40,907 nucleotides of DNA from Opitutaceae bacterium. Its GTDB lineage: Bacteria > Verrucomicrobiota > Verrucomicrobiia > Opitutales > Opitutaceae. This document shows positions 7,351 to 15,954 of this stretch, in pieces; the first letter of the stretch is position 1; each line of letters begins with the position of its first letter. The notes below the pieces were generated by a model, which searched no databases, was not told the DNA's origin, and saw nothing but the letters and a program-made list of their open reading frames with translations. The position numbers and the translations under genes are program-made. The stretch covers positions 1 to 40,907 of the forward strand of contig JANQKI010000226.1 of assembly GCA_028281165.1 (NCBI GenBank), written 5' to 3'.

Positions 7351-10300
7351 GAGTCCCTGCGGTATATTGGCGCGAAGATTCTTAAAAACATAGGGATGGG
7401 GGTTCCTTTTGCTTTTAAGCTTTGAATTTTTCCTGTATCCAGATAACAGATATGAGTATTCAGGCTTTTCGTTGCGTCTTTCATGCCCATTTTTTCGAAA
7501 GTGGAACGACTTAGCTCGGCTGTATGAATCGCCTGCGTCATTTCTCTTTTCATAAAATGCACGCAACTCAGGAAGAGGTTTGCGAATGCTACGCCATGAG
7601 GTCTTTGCGCATTCAGCAGTTGATGAATGGTGACAAGCAAGCTCTTCTCCTCTACAGTCGTTTTCGAGGGATAGCTCAAAGCTTCTAGTTCGACACGTCC
7701 GCGGAGAATGAGAGCATCGTCTCTAATAATCGGTGTTTGATGGAGGTTCTGCGATTCGAGATGGGCCCATACGGTTTTGAGACGAATCGTAGCTTCTTCT
7801 GTTTGTCCGCGTATAGACTTCACAAGAATATCGATTCGGTCGGCATAGAAATGATTCATGCTATATTCGTTTCTAGAATATAGAACAATCGCCTGCCTAC
7901 TGAAACGGGTTGCCTGCTCGAATTCTCCTATATAAAGAGATTGCGACGCTCGCAGCAATAGGGCATTAATCTGTCCATAGAGATCTCCTCGCGATTTACA
8001 GTCTCTTAGCCATTCTGCGCATAGCTTTATAGCTTCGTCGTAGTCGCCTATTTCCTCGGTTCCTCTCAAAACGCCCATCATCGCAAGATTTATTTCCCAA
8101 GTGGTTCCTCTGCATTCCGTTTTGAATTGCTCTATTGCCTTTTTATTATTCTCCACAAGTCGCTTCCAGCGGCAATCAACCATATCTTGGGCACCAAGCA
8201 TCATTCGATTGAAGGATTGAAGATATGGATAGCCACTTCCGATGGCAATTTCGTTAGCTAGTTGGAGCATTTGCTGCGCCCACTTGCTTAAGAATCCACG
8301 AGACTGCGCCAATCCCATGCCAACCATTGTCAAACCGACTCCAGCCTGGTAGCGATTTCCGGCTTTCTCGGATACAACAAGCCCTTTGAGAGCGAAATAG
8401 ACACCTAAGATTGGCGTCACTGCCATTAGTCCTTTTGATGTGATATAGCAAAGTCTTATTAGCCTATCGGTATCTTTTCTACCGGTTTTGCTTTGAGAGC
8501 TCTTAGCGATTTTCCGCATTCCTATTCTGGCAAGAACCAGAAGACGCATCAACTCGAAATTCAGCTTCACAGGAGAAGTGGGTATTTTGATACGGTATTT
8601 CGAAAAGAGCGGTTTTAGGATATCCAATCCTTTGTCTACTTGCCCTCCAGTCATTCGCTGCTCTGCAATTTCTATTATCAATTCATATGTGTTGAAGACG
8701 CTTAAACTCGTAACTTCTTGATATGCATCTGCTGACTCTATAATACGTCCAGCGTACTTTAGAGCATCCGCTTTCTTGAGAAGCAACTCGCCCCTTCGTG
8801 GGTGTTGACCGGGAAACCAATCCAAGGAGTTCGAATAGAATCTCGCCGCTTGAGCGAATGACAGCTTGGTCATGGCATCCTCGGCTGCGCGAATCGCATA
8901 GTCGCTGGCCTGCGAAAGCCGCCCTGCACCGTGAAAATGGTAAGCGAGAGAACCTGGCGTGACGGAATTTTCTTTCGATAACGAATCAGCGAGGGCGGCG
9001 TGTCTTTCGATCAATGCGTCTTTACTTAAACGCGATTCAGCCCATTCGCCTATTTTGTCATGATAGGGTGAATACTTTACAGCTCCTTCTCGTCCACGAG
9101 GACGAATAAGCATCCGCTTTCTAAGAATGTTGATTGAGGATTCAGCGGAAGGATCCAGCTTTGCCGTCGCGATAAGGGAGCGAGAGGACAAGGGCTCTGC
9201 CGCGATGGAAGCGAATTCCAGCAAGGTCTCCGCGTCCGACGGCAATCCGTTCAGACGGGATTCGATTATCGAGTTAAGCTGATCTTTTTGTACCGAATTT
9301 TTGGATTCAAATCTATGGCGTTGCGTATTTTTTATGGCGATTGCCATTTCGCGTATCCAAAACGGTGAACCCTTTGGCAAATCGAGAGCATCCTCGCTTG
9401 GGCCGAGATCTGAATTGACGATACCTCTCATCAAATTCAGCGAGTCGGCCCGGTCTAGAGGACCGACTGCTATAGATAAGCAGTCTTTCGAAGACAGTCG
9501 GGCTATGAGGGACTCGATGGGGTCGGCAATACTACTCTCATCCTCAAGCCGATAGGAAAGGATGAACAGGATTCCATGTGATTCGTAGCGACTGAAACCT
9601 TCTATCAACACTTCCATGCTGTCTTCGTCGGTCCATTGAAGGTCGTCTATCCAGACGATCAATTTCCCATCTGCTTGGATTCCGGAGATCAGAGTCCAGA
9701 GCGCCTTCGCCGCGTTGCGTCTCTTTCGATATGGATCTCCGTGAGAAGAAGATTTACTTCGAAATAGCGTTTTGAATATAGGAAAAACCGTTGCTAGATC
9801 TTGTTCGGCGACCGAATCAAGCAGGCTCGAGAAATCTCCTGTTGAGGTTTTAAGCCGATTGAAAACGTCGTCTATAATGCCATCAAGGGCTTTAAAGGGT
9901 ATGGATTCGTGCGGGTGACATCGAGAAGAAAGAACGATGCATTTTCTTGAGTCAGATTGCGTCTCCAAAAAACGATTGATGAGGGCCGTTTTACCTATAC
10001 CCGATTCTCCAGTAACTCGAACTAGCTTAAGGCCGCCATGGCTTATCGATTCAAGGGTCGAGGATAGAATCTTCAGTTCCTCGCTTCGGCCTACAAAAAT
10101 TTTAGCTTCTGATGTTTGCTCGGCTAGCGAGACGCTGCCTGCTTTCTTGCTACAATTATTAAGCCGTTTGGCGATTTCCTCGAATTGGGGTCGACGGGAT
10201 GGTTCGGGATTCAGCAGGTCGCCCGCAAGCTGCAAGAGACGTGCTCGTTTTGGATTGCTGATTCCTTGGTGCGGAGCTGAATGACGCTCTGAACCTCCTT

Positions 10301-11258
10301 GAGGAAAACTGCCGACGAGCGCTACATGCAAGATAATGCCAAAGCTATACCAGTCCGAGGCTTCCGTTAGCGATTCTTGGGCGAGCTGTTCAGGAGACAT
10401 ATACTCGAAGGTCCCGGCAAGAGACGCTTCTTGCTCCCCCGCTTTGCGAATCGAATCGAGATTCTGTACTAGCCCGAAATCTAAAAGAACGGCTCGATCG
10501 TTTTCTTCGACGATTATATTAGACGGTTTTATATCGCGATGAACGAGTCCGGATAAATGAAGAGCATGTAGGCCTTCGGCGACTTGTATAAGCGAATGAG
10601 AAAGACGTTCTATATTTACACCAGACTTGGAGTAGTCTCGAGATTCCCAAACGTAAGACAGCAAGTCCTTTCCTGACAATAACTCCATTGTCAGAAAGGC
10701 GCATTCTTCTGATATGAATAATTCGTAGAATTGAATCAGGTTCGGATGCGAGACGTCAGCGATCGAACGAAATTCGGCTTTCAATCTCTCCAGGTAGGCA
10801 ATGTTTTTCCGATTCATCGCCTTCAGGGCCAGTATTTGACCGGACTCGATATTCTCCGCCCGATAAACTTGCCCCATTCCTCCAGAACCTATCTTTTCGT
10901 GTATTTTAAATTTGGATGCGACTGATATCTGTAAATCGTTCGAAATAGCAGGATCGACTAATCGGAGTTCTTCGATCGGGATTGAGGCTTCCTCTCTTTT
11001 TCTCTCCTGCTTGTAAATCGATTCGATGGATGAATGGAAATGTGGATACTTTTCTTGATAGTCCTTGATGTCTACTTCTCGGCCCTCTTCAATCTGGTAA
11101 GCTATCTCTATGGCAATCATCTCTAGCTGAGCATTTGGATTGTCGCTGTAGCGCGATATGGCTTTGGCCTTTCCCCGTCGGAGATCTAGCTCGTATTGGC
11201 TATAGGCGTTTCCAAAGTCGTAAGTAGCAAGCGTCGCTTCGTTGAACTGGAGTGGCAT
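7347..11258 (-). CDS. Giant Ser/Thr protein kinase with AAA ATPase and TPR-like region
   Basis: A 1303-aa cytoplasmic signalling protein. Residues 1-100 form a helical N-terminal region like those of planctomycete/verrucomicrobial kinases. Residues ~117-370 are a complete Hanks-type kinase: Gly loop GSGGMGQVY (124-132), Lys146, HRDIKPSN with catalytic Asp242, DFG at 260-262 and SPE at 288-290. Residues ~388-700 are an AAA_16-type STAND ATPase: Walker A GESGIGKT (417-424) and Walker B LIVWIDD (Asp538/539). The remaining ~600 residues are helical and repeat-like, as in PknK-type regulators that sense ligands or proteins. There is no membrane segment, unlike many PASTA or PQQ kinases. It is divergent from the ECF sigma gene, a pairing typical of sigma factors controlled by kinase phosphorylation. 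Its stop overlaps that of the convergent 345-aa gene. Confidence 0.93.
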   Translation of the reverse strand: MPLQFNEATLATYDFGNAYSQYELDLRRGKAKAISRYSDNPNAQLEMIAIEIAYQIEEGREVDIKDYQEKYPHFHSSIESIYKQERKREEASIPIEELRLVDPAISNDLQISVASKFKIHEKIGSGGMGQVYRAENIESGQILALKAMNRKNIAYLERLKAEFRSIADVSHPNLIQFYELFISEECAFLTMELLSGKDLLSYVWESRDYSKSGVNIERLSHSLIQVAEGLHALHLSGLVHRDIKPSNIIVEENDRAVLLDFGLVQNLDSIRKAGEQEASLAGTFEYMSPEQLAQESLTEASDWYSFGIILHVALVGSFPQGGSERHSAPHQGISNPKRARLLQLAGDLLNPEPSRRPQFEEIAKRLNNCSKKAGSVSLAEQTSEAKIFVGRSEELKILSSTLESISHGGLKLVRVTGESGIGKTALINRFLETQSDSRKCIVLSSRCHPHESIPFKALDGIIDDVFNRLKTSTGDFSSLLDSVAEQDLATVFPIFKTLFRSKSSSHGDPYRKRRNAAKALWTLISGIQADGKLIVWIDDLQWTDEDSMEVLIEGFSRYESHGILFILSYRLEDESSIADPIESLIARLSSKDCLSIAVGPLDRADSLNLMRGIVNSDLGPSEDALDLPKGSPFWIREMAIAIKNTQRHRFESKNSVQKDQLNSIIESRLNGLPSDAETLLEFASIAAEPLSSRSLIATAKLDPSAESSINILRKRMLIRPRGREGAVKYSPYHDKIGEWAESRLSKDALIERHAALADSLSKENSVTPGSLAYHFHGAGRLSQASDYAIRAAEDAMTKLSFAQAARFYSNSLDWFPGQHPRRGELLLKKADALKYAGRIIESADAYQEVTSLSVFNTYELIIEIAEQRMTGGQVDKGLDILKPLFSKYRIKIPTSPVKLNFELMRLLVLARIGMRKIAKSSQSKTGRKDTDRLIRLCYITSKGLMAVTPILGVYFALKGLVVSEKAGNRYQAGVGLTMVGMGLAQSRGFLSKWAQQMLQLANEIAIGSGYPYLQSFNRMMLGAQDMVDCRWKRLVENNKKAIEQFKTECRGTTWEINLAMMGVLRGTEEIGDYDEAIKLCAEWLRDCKSRGDLYGQINALLLRASQSLYIGEFEQATRFSRQAIVLYSRNEYSMNHFYADRIDILVKSIRGQTEEATIRLKTVWAHLESQNLHQTPIIRDDALILRGRVELEALSYPSKTTVEEKSLLVTIHQLLNAQRPHGVAFANLFLSCVHFMKREMTQAIHTAELSRSTFEKMGMKDATKSLNTHICYLDTGKIQSLKAKGTPIPMFLRIFAPIYRRDS

Positions 11259-11400
11259 GGAAGAGTTGGAGTTGGATATTAAAGAAACTCTTACAAGGCC
11301 TATGACAGCCCATTGGTTTCATTTCAATTTATTTGTTTGCCAATGCGCGCAACATGCTTACCGATCCAGCGTCTCGTAGTAGCTCGTATCATAAGATAGA

Positions 11401-12084
11401 ATGGAATCCGAAAGCGAACTTAGTCAGAAATTCGAGGAGTATCGGCCTCAGTCCATCACACTTTGGATTCAAAATCTTAAATCGGGAAATAAAAGAGCGG
11501 CAGTCGAGATTCATCAACGCGTCGTAAAGCGTTTGGAAAAGATAGCCCGGGGCTATTTTCGCGGTTTTCCTATGAGAGTATATAGCGAGCAAGATGCCGT
11601 AAACCTTGCATTTAAGAGCTTTTTTGAAGGCGTTGAGAACAATCTTTTCCCTGAACTGAAAAGGGAAGCGGATTTATGGAAAACGCTCCGGCATATCACG
11701 CGTTGCAAAGTAGCCACCTTCATCGAGAGCGAAATGCGCCAAAAGCGAGGCGGAGGGAATGTGCGCGGCGAGTCAGTATTTTTAACTGAAGATGGAGAGA
11801 TTGCTGAAGGGGGACTAGACTTGCTTGAGGGCAACGCAGTAGCTCCAGATGTGTACGTCAACGCTTTGGACACTTTCGAAGTGCTTATGGAGCGACTGGA
11901 AAAAAAGGGCCTAAAGGAGATAGCCATTATGCGCAGCCATGGCTATCGAACTCGGGAAATTTCGGAGCGGATAAAACGGGTTAGCAGGACCGTCGAGAGA
12001 AAATACATCGAAATTGATAAAATCTGCCGAAACTTTATCAGAGAATGTCACGAAGAGTATTTAAGGGAACGTCGGACTTGCTAG
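11401..12084 (+). CDS. RNA polymerase ECF-type sigma factor
   Basis: A 227-aa sigma-70 family protein of the ECF type common in Planctomycetes and Verrucomicrobia (Sigma70_ECF). Region 2 is near residues 20-110 (TLWIQNLKSGNKRAAVEIH, SEQDAVNLAFKSFFEG), followed by the diagnostic basic patch RQKRGGGNVRGES. Region 4 (about 155-215) holds the helix-turn-helix YRTREISERIKRVSRTVERK, which would read the -35 element. No anti-sigma gene is adjacent. Instead the gene is divergent from the giant kinase (142 bp between starts), as in ECF groups controlled by Ser/Thr kinases. Control of the sigma factor by the kinase is inferred from this arrangement. Targets are unknown; neighbouring envelope or protease genes are candidates. 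There is no Shine-Dalgarno sequence. Confidence 0.92.
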   Translation: MESESELSQKFEEYRPQSITLWIQNLKSGNKRAAVEIHQRVVKRLEKIARGYFRGFPMRVYSEQDAVNLAFKSFFEGVENNLFPELKREADLWKTLRHITRCKVATFIESEMRQKRGGGNVRGESVFLTEDGEIAEGGLDLLEGNAVAPDVYVNALDTFEVLMERLEKKGLKEIAIMRSHGYRTREISERIKRVSRTVERKYIEIDKICRNFIRECHEEYLRERRTC

Positions 12085-12231
12085 TGAATCGCAACACGAA
12101 TTAACCAGACGGTCAAAGAAACTCTCTTGAGTTTACAATGCGCAATCATAGATGTGATTAAGACATTGTCATAGTGAAGAGATATTGACGCTGGAAATCG
12201 GCGCTCGATGAGCTTTTTTAAGCATTAGCCT

Positions 12232-12924
12232 ATGCCGCTTCTTGAAACATTAAATTTGGTGAAACGGTTTCGTGACGAAGAAGGTAGATCACAAGAAGTT
12301 GTTGATGTACCCTCTTTCGTCGTCGAGGAGGGAGAGCAGGCTGCAATCAAAGGTCCAAGCGGTTGTGGTAAGACCACTTTTCTACACTTGGTATCGGGTA
12401 TCCTCGCCGCCGATGAGGGCAGTATCCAGGTTGCTGGCACAGAGTTAACTTCATTAAGCGAAGCCCGTCGTGATCGCTTCCGGGCGGAAAACATCGGCTA
12501 TGTTTTCCAGAGTTTCCACTTGATGCGGGACTACACATGTCTGGAGAACGTCCAACTGGGAATGTCCTTCGGACCTGGCGTCGATAAGAATTTCGCCAGG
12601 AAATTGCTAGAGGAAGTCGGGTTAGGCCACCGATTGAATTACAAGGCAATGGCTCTCTCCGTAGGACAGCAACAGAGAGTAGCTTTGGCCAGGGCCTTGG
12701 CCAATCGACCGAAACTGGTTTTGGCCGACGAGCCGACAGGCAGTCTGGACGAAGAAAACGCTGGTGTCGCGCTTTCCATGATACGCAAGCTTTGTCAGGA
12801 AAACGGCGCCGCCTTGATTCTCGCTAGCCACGACCGAGCGATTGTGGAAACCTTCGACACGAAGGTCGATTTCGCGGCTTTGAACCAGGCTAGCGCTACC
12901 AACGCAGGAGGGCTTGCCAAATGA
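12232..12924 (+). CDS. ABC transporter ATP-binding protein (MacB/LolD type)
   Basis: A 230-aa nucleotide-binding subunit: Walker A GPSGCGKTT (41-49), Q-loop VFQSFHLM, signature LSVGQQQR (142-149, with Ser-Val in place of the usual Ser-Gly of LSGGQ), Walker B KLVLADEPTG (Asp166/Glu167) and H-loop ASHD. Sequence and partner place it in the MacB/LolD/FtsE group, which drives mechanotransmission rather than classic import. Its stop overlaps the permease start by 4 bp. It is the first gene of a four-gene operon with a His-rich lipoprotein and a DUF3299 protein. The 147 bp upstream contain a small AATCA-N6-TGATT repeat (12144-12159) that could be an operator, but no convincing promoter or Zur-box match. 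Confidence 0.92.
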   Translation: MPLLETLNLVKRFRDEEGRSQEVVDVPSFVVEEGEQAAIKGPSGCGKTTFLHLVSGILAADEGSIQVAGTELTSLSEARRDRFRAENIGYVFQSFHLMRDYTCLENVQLGMSFGPGVDKNFARKLLEEVGLGHRLNYKAMALSVGQQQRVALARALANRPKLVLADEPTGSLDEENAGVALSMIRKLCQENGAALILASHDRAIVETFDTKVDFAALNQASATNAGGLAK

Positions 12925-14123
12925 GTCCGATACGCATGGCAGCTATAGGGCTCAAACAACGAGCTGTCTCTAGCTCGATTGCCGCCACGTCGGTCGCTCT
13001 CTCCGGATGCCTGCTGATGCTGGTCTGGGCATTCAAGAGCGAGGCCGAACGAACCTTTGCGGCGGCCGATGGAGGTTTCGATGCCGTGCTAGGTCCCCGC
13101 GGATCCAAACTGCAAATCGTGCTGAACGCTTTGTATCACTTAGACGAGTCGCCTGGCTTGATGCGTTGGGAGGATTACGAACGAATTAAAGGAAACAGAG
13201 CGGTAGCGGCGGCCTACCCTATTGCGGTGGGAGATAACTACTATGGTATCCGTTTAGTTGGGACGGAAATCGAATATCTGCAAAATCATGAATATCGCGA
13301 AGGAAGAAAGTTTGAACTGCAAGGAGACGGACGGCTTTTCGAGCAGGACGCCTTAGAGGCGGTAATCGGCAGTCAGGCCTCCCGCCAAGTCGGGATGAAA
13401 GTCGGCGATACCTTCCATCCTTATCACGGACTGCAATTCAATATCGATGCGCGTCATGAGGAATTGTATACCATAACTGGAGTTTTAGAACCTACCGGAA
13501 CACCTGCCGATAGAGTAATTTGGATACCGATTCAAGGAATCCAAACTATGAGTGGTCACGATCCCAATGCCGCAACGGATATCAGCGCCGTATTAATAAA
13601 ACTGAGACCCGGAGCCAACATGGCGGGTTTTCAGCTGGATATGCTTTATAACAGACGAGGCGATCGCCTGACCTTCGCCTGGCCAGCAAGCCGATCCATT
13701 TTGCAGTTCTTCGAAAAGCTTGGATGGTTCGACCAAGTGCTCCAGGCAATCGCTGCCATGGTGGCCGTCATCGCAGGAGCAGGCATCACTGCGGTCCTTT
13801 ACAATGCCATGAATGAAAGGCAGAGAGATATAGCCGTTTGGCGAGCCTTGGGGGCTCGACGCCAAACCGTCTTCGGCATTGCGATTCTCGAGTCGCTGGG
13901 CATAACCATAAGCGGCCTTACGGGAGCTTTCATTTTATACGCCGTAGCTGGCAACGGAATCGCTCGATTCATTCGCAATGAGGCAGGGGTGGCTCTGGAC
14001 ATTTTCTCTAGCAATGCCGCTTTCTGGTGGACACCAATTGGCTTATTAGCCATTGGACTATTGGCAGGTTTAGCCCCTGCTTTTAAAGCTTATAAAACCG
14101 ATGTAACCAAAAACTTGATATGA
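12921..14123 (+). CDS. ABC transporter permease, FtsX/MacB family
   Basis: A 400-aa membrane protein with the FtsX-like layout. One N-terminal helix (AATSVALSGCLLMLVWAF) is followed by a periplasmic domain of about 230 residues (including FDAVLGPRGSKLQIVLNALYH). Three C-terminal helices follow (LQAIAAMVAVIAGAGITAVL, then SLGITISGLTGAFILYAV, then a final FWWTPIGLLAIGLLAGLAP). The coupling segment ERQRDIAVWRALGARR is the conserved ATPase contact of this family. A good GGAGG lies 9 nt before the ATG, inside the end of the ATPase gene. Start and stop overlap both neighbours by 4 bp, so the genes are translationally coupled. With the ATPase it forms a type VII-like ABC complex. The linked metal-binding lipoprotein suggests transport or handling of a metal or metallo-protein. 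Confidence 0.9.
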   Translation: MSPIRMAAIGLKQRAVSSSIAATSVALSGCLLMLVWAFKSEAERTFAAADGGFDAVLGPRGSKLQIVLNALYHLDESPGLMRWEDYERIKGNRAVAAAYPIAVGDNYYGIRLVGTEIEYLQNHEYREGRKFELQGDGRLFEQDALEAVIGSQASRQVGMKVGDTFHPYHGLQFNIDARHEELYTITGVLEPTGTPADRVIWIPIQGIQTMSGHDPNAATDISAVLIKLRPGANMAGFQLDMLYNRRGDRLTFAWPASRSILQFFEKLGWFDQVLQAIAAMVAVIAGAGITAVLYNAMNERQRDIAVWRALGARRQTVFGIAILESLGITISGLTGAFILYAVAGNGIARFIRNEAGVALDIFSSNAAFWWTPIGLLAIGLLAGLAPAFKAYKTDVTKNLI

Positions 14124-14596
14124 AAACGAATTTTAAAGGTATCGGGATACTAATAGCCGCCCTACTTTTACTATCCGCCTGCAGCCACTCCGGCCATGAC
14201 GATCACGACCATGGGCACGCTCATGTTCATCACGCTCCTCATGGTGGATCGCTGGCCATGCTGGGCGATCATTTGTATCAACTTGAACTGGTTGCTGATA
14301 CGGAGGAGGGAGAGCTTTCACTCTTCATTTTAGATGGCGAAGCGGAAAACTTCATTCGGATCGAAGCTGCCACTATAGTCGCTTCGACCGAAGCTCAGGG
14401 GAATCAACAGCCATTAGTTTTTTCCGCCAGCGCTAACGAGGCAACGGGAGAAACGGTAGGAAATACATCGCATTTCACGGCAAACGCGCCATGGTTAGCA
14501 GAACATTCCGAGTTCGAAGCGGTCTTTGAGTTGATTGAAATCCGGGGCCAACGCTTCGAAAACATTCACTTTCCATTTCCAGAGGGCTCGCATTAG
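14120..14596 (+). CDS. His-rich metal-binding lipoprotein
   Basis: A 158-aa lipoprotein: signal ILIAALLLLSAC with lipobox LSAC, then a striking His/Asp cluster (HSGHDDHDHGHAHVHH) and HGG a few residues later. The rest is a small beta-rich domain. Short His-Asp stretches of this kind bind Zn2+ and related metals, so it probably captures metal in the periplasm or at the outer membrane. Genes of this type sit beside FtsX-type ABC and DUF3299 genes in gammaproteobacterial zinc-regulated loci (the Vibrio zrg operon, with a DUF2796 protein). The resemblance here is in layout and composition; orthology was not tested. The start overlaps the permease stop by 4 bp, and DUF3299 follows after 21 bp. Confidence 0.85.
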   Translation: MKTNFKGIGILIAALLLLSACSHSGHDDHDHGHAHVHHAPHGGSLAMLGDHLYQLELVADTEEGELSLFILDGEAENFIRIEAATIVASTEAQGNQQPLVFSASANEATGETVGNTSHFTANAPWLAEHSEFEAVFELIEIRGQRFENIHFPFPEGSH

Positions 14597-14617
14597 GAAG
14601 CGATCAAACAAAAAGAC

Positions 14618-15151
14618 ATGAAGAAGCCTGCCATCATTTTAGTCGCTTTACTTGTCTGCTTCGCCATTGCGGAGCCCTTAAAGGTGAGCACTATAACCTT
14701 CATGGATCTGGCCTCTTTTGAATACCAGCCCGAGCCTCCAGAAGAAGATGGTCATATTGCAAGAGACGACGAGGAGTATCTCTCATCCGTTGTGCCGGAA
14801 AACGTACTCAGCCTCAATGGTCAAAGCATCGAAGTTGCGGGCTACATGATGCCGCTTTCCATCACCGGAGATAAAGTAAGGGAATTTCTACTACTGCCCA
14901 ACACCATGGCTTGCTGCTTCGGCATGATGCCAGCATACAATGAATTTATTTTCGTTAAGATGCCTAGTGGAGCTGGCATGCTGGAGAATGTGCCCATTCG
15001 CGTCCAAGGTCGCTTCAGCATAGAAGAAACCTGGGAAGATGGCTTCTTCAGCCACCTTTACTACATGAAAGGCAGCCGGGTGGAAATCGGCCACGGATCA
15101 GCCGCTAATCTGCCTCCGCTGCTTGAGTCAATGAATCAAGAATTTCCTTAG
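14618..15151 (+). CDS. DUF3299 family exported protein
   Basis: A 177-aa exported protein with signal KPAIILVALLVCFAIAEP. The DUF3299 core (roughly residues 60-160) is clear: LNGQSIEVAGYMMPL, then the conserved pair in NTMACCFGMMP, then VRVQGRF-type strands (IRVQGRFSIEE). The adjacent Cys pair may bind a metal or form a redox-active site. DUF3299 proteins recur as the last gene of ABC/His-rich-protein operons, as here, supporting a role in metal homeostasis or metal-dependent envelope assembly. The biochemical function is unknown. Its last 47 bp overlap the 3' end of the convergent lipoprotein gene. Confidence 0.88.
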   Translation: MKKPAIILVALLVCFAIAEPLKVSTITFMDLASFEYQPEPPEEDGHIARDDEEYLSSVVPENVLSLNGQSIEVAGYMMPLSITGDKVREFLLLPNTMACCFGMMPAYNEFIFVKMPSGAGMLENVPIRVQGRFSIEETWEDGFFSHLYYMKGSRVEIGHGSAANLPPLLESMNQEFP

Positions 15152-15788
15152 GCGGATGCTGGGCAAACGAGTCGTCCTCGATTCTGAAAAAAGCAAGCCG
15201 ATCAATGATAAAGCCATTGGAACGTCCGTAGATTTTCAATACATGACCACCTTCCGCTAGCGAAAAGCGGAAGGCAGACCTGACCTCTTCACCCCATATC
15301 CACCAGCGCCAATCATCGGTAAGCGATTGACGAGCGGCCATGCGCTCCTCTCGATCCAGCTTGAAATCGAATTCGCTGCCAACGTAGGCTTTCTCTGGCT
15401 TTGAGATATCCGGGTATCCTTCGACAACGTCCGCCGTTTCGATTTGGACAAACATGTCGTTAGCCGCATCCCAAATGGCCCCTCCTTGGTGACAACGAAC
15501 ATTTAGCTGATAAACACCAGCCTCGGAGACATCGAAAGCATAAGCGATAAGACCCGTCCCTGGCTCAAAGGTCGTCTCTCCCGTCCACTGCAGGTAGCTA
15601 TCACCCGTGTAACCCGCGACGTCTCTCTTAATTTCCCAACCAGGAGAAAGAGCCAGACTCTCGGCTTCAACAATAAGCGGTGGCCGAGAAAGCGAACTGT
15701 GTCCTTGATTTTCGGTTACAGAACAAGAGATGTTGAACATCACTATAATGACGGAAACAATGCAGGTGAACCAGACTCGAGATTTCAT
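15105..15788 (-). CDS. Lipoprotein with carbohydrate-binding-like domain
   Basis: The ATG at 15788 is chosen over a TTG 45 bp upstream because AGAGG lies 10 nt before it and a lipoprotein signal follows directly (VWFTCIVSVIIVMFNISC, lipid Cys at residue 22). The mature ~205 residues form a jelly-roll domain like CBM6/35-type modules: IVEAESLAL, GYTGDSYLQWTGE, YAFDVSEAGVYQLNVRC, HVLKIYGRSNGFIIDRLAF. No catalytic domain is attached. It may display a sugar-binding function on the cell surface. It overlaps the 3' end of the convergent DUF3299 gene by 47 bp, so both coding ends share sequence on opposite strands. Confidence 0.82.
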   Translation of the reverse strand: MKSRVWFTCIVSVIIVMFNISCSVTENQGHSSLSRPPLIVEAESLALSPGWEIKRDVAGYTGDSYLQWTGETTFEPGTGLIAYAFDVSEAGVYQLNVRCHQGGAIWDAANDMFVQIETADVVEGYPDISKPEKAYVGSEFDFKLDREERMAARQSLTDDWRWWIWGEEVRSAFRFSLAEGGHVLKIYGRSNGFIIDRLAFFRIEDDSFAQHPPKEILDSLTQAAEAD

Positions 15789-15954
15789 AGAGGACAAACC
15801 TCTAGAGCAAAAGACGTGGGAATCAAGTTCCAACCGTAAAACGACTTGAGGCGACTTCTCGACGAGAACCCTCTATCAAGCCATCAAAGCATAAAGTGTT
15901 GGTTCACAACCGAACTCTCATTGCATCTTTGGAAGAATCATTTAGAGTTTACCC

